This document shows positions 8,238-8,356 of a DNA stretch of 8,356 bases, piece after piece (within the stretch, counting starts at the first letter, position 1; every line of letters begins with the position of its first letter). A model generated the notes under the pieces. It searched no databases. It saw only the letters and a program-made list of their open reading frames with translations, and was not told the DNA's origin. This DNA is from an uncultured Collinsella sp. (GTDB lineage Bacteria; Actinomycetota; Coriobacteriia; Coriobacteriales; Coriobacteriaceae). The position numbers and the translations under genes are program-made. The DNA lies in assembly GCA_902490405.1 (NCBI GenBank), contig CABUDS010000057.1, positions 1 to 8,356 of the forward strand, in the 5' to 3' direction.

Positions 8238-8356
8238 ATGTTCTACATCCCATTTTGGATCTGCGTCTTTGCCGGTGCGGTGGTTGATGCCCGTGAGCGG
8301 CCTCCGGCTCCACCTCTTCAATGTCCGAAAGACGCTTTCCGGCAGCGGCCAGTGCA
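8238..8356 (+). CDS. Partial CDS, unrecognised protein with hydrophobic N-terminus
   Basis: An open frame of 39 codons that is still open at the window edge. It starts at ATG 8238, with GGAGG (8227-8231) about 6 nt upstream. It begins MFYIPFWICVFAGAVVDARE, a hydrophobic segment (about 2-16) that could be a membrane anchor or uncleaved signal, then becomes rich in Pro and Arg. I do not recognise the family. Its position after the glycosyltransferase terminator suggests a separate transcription unit. It may be a small membrane protein or the start of a larger one. Confidence 0.5.
   Translation, partial: MFYIPFWICVFAGAVVDARERPPAPPLQCPKDAFRQRPV

Overview
The window looks like chromosomal DNA of a high-GC Coriobacteriia-type actinobacterium. 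Collinsella is my best guess, from overall protein character, GC-rich codon choice, and an isoleucyl-tRNA synthetase controlled by a transcription-terminating T-box. This taxonomic call is inference, as no search was possible. Most of the window is housekeeping DNA. The left ~520 bases are more AT-rich, hairpin-dense and largely gene-free.

Layout. (1) 1-61, minus strand: the first 20 codons of an AT-rich gene with a clear ribosome binding site; its N-terminus resembles peptidase E-like (S51) proteins. (2) 62-522: intergenic, holding an exact 16-nt inverted repeat whose arms are 98 nt apart, a hairpin between those arms, and two hairpins with T-tracts on the minus strand. (3) 523-1658, minus strand: a metal-dependent alcohol dehydrogenase-family enzyme (GldA/HcxA type) with a strong terminator behind it. 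(4) 1773-4947, plus strand: a promoter, a complete T-box leader with an AUC (Ile) specifier and mutually exclusive antiterminator and terminator, then ileS starting at GTG 2146. A hairpin terminator follows ileS. (5) 5168-6780: lspA (TTG start) and an RluD-type pseudouridine synthase overlapping by one base, a translationally coupled pair. (6) 6863-8158: a membrane-embedded family 2 glycosyltransferase with processive-synthase motifs, apparently its own transcription unit. (7) 8169-8206: a terminator sharing 20 identical bases with the one behind the dehydrogenase. (8) 8238-8356: the start of an unrecognised small or membrane protein cut by the window edge.

How the parts work together. Uncharged tRNA-Ile should let transcription pass the T-box terminator and raise IleRS production. 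LspA (lipoprotein signal peptidase) and the pseudouridine synthase form the usual lspA-rluD pair. The glycosyltransferase has no visible polysaccharide-export partners here. I see no CRISPR array, insertion sequence, rRNA or complete tRNA. Nothing here is clearly a new system. The best leads are the paired dyad repeat at 165-294, the repeated terminator sequence, and the unusual antiterminator of the ileS T-box.
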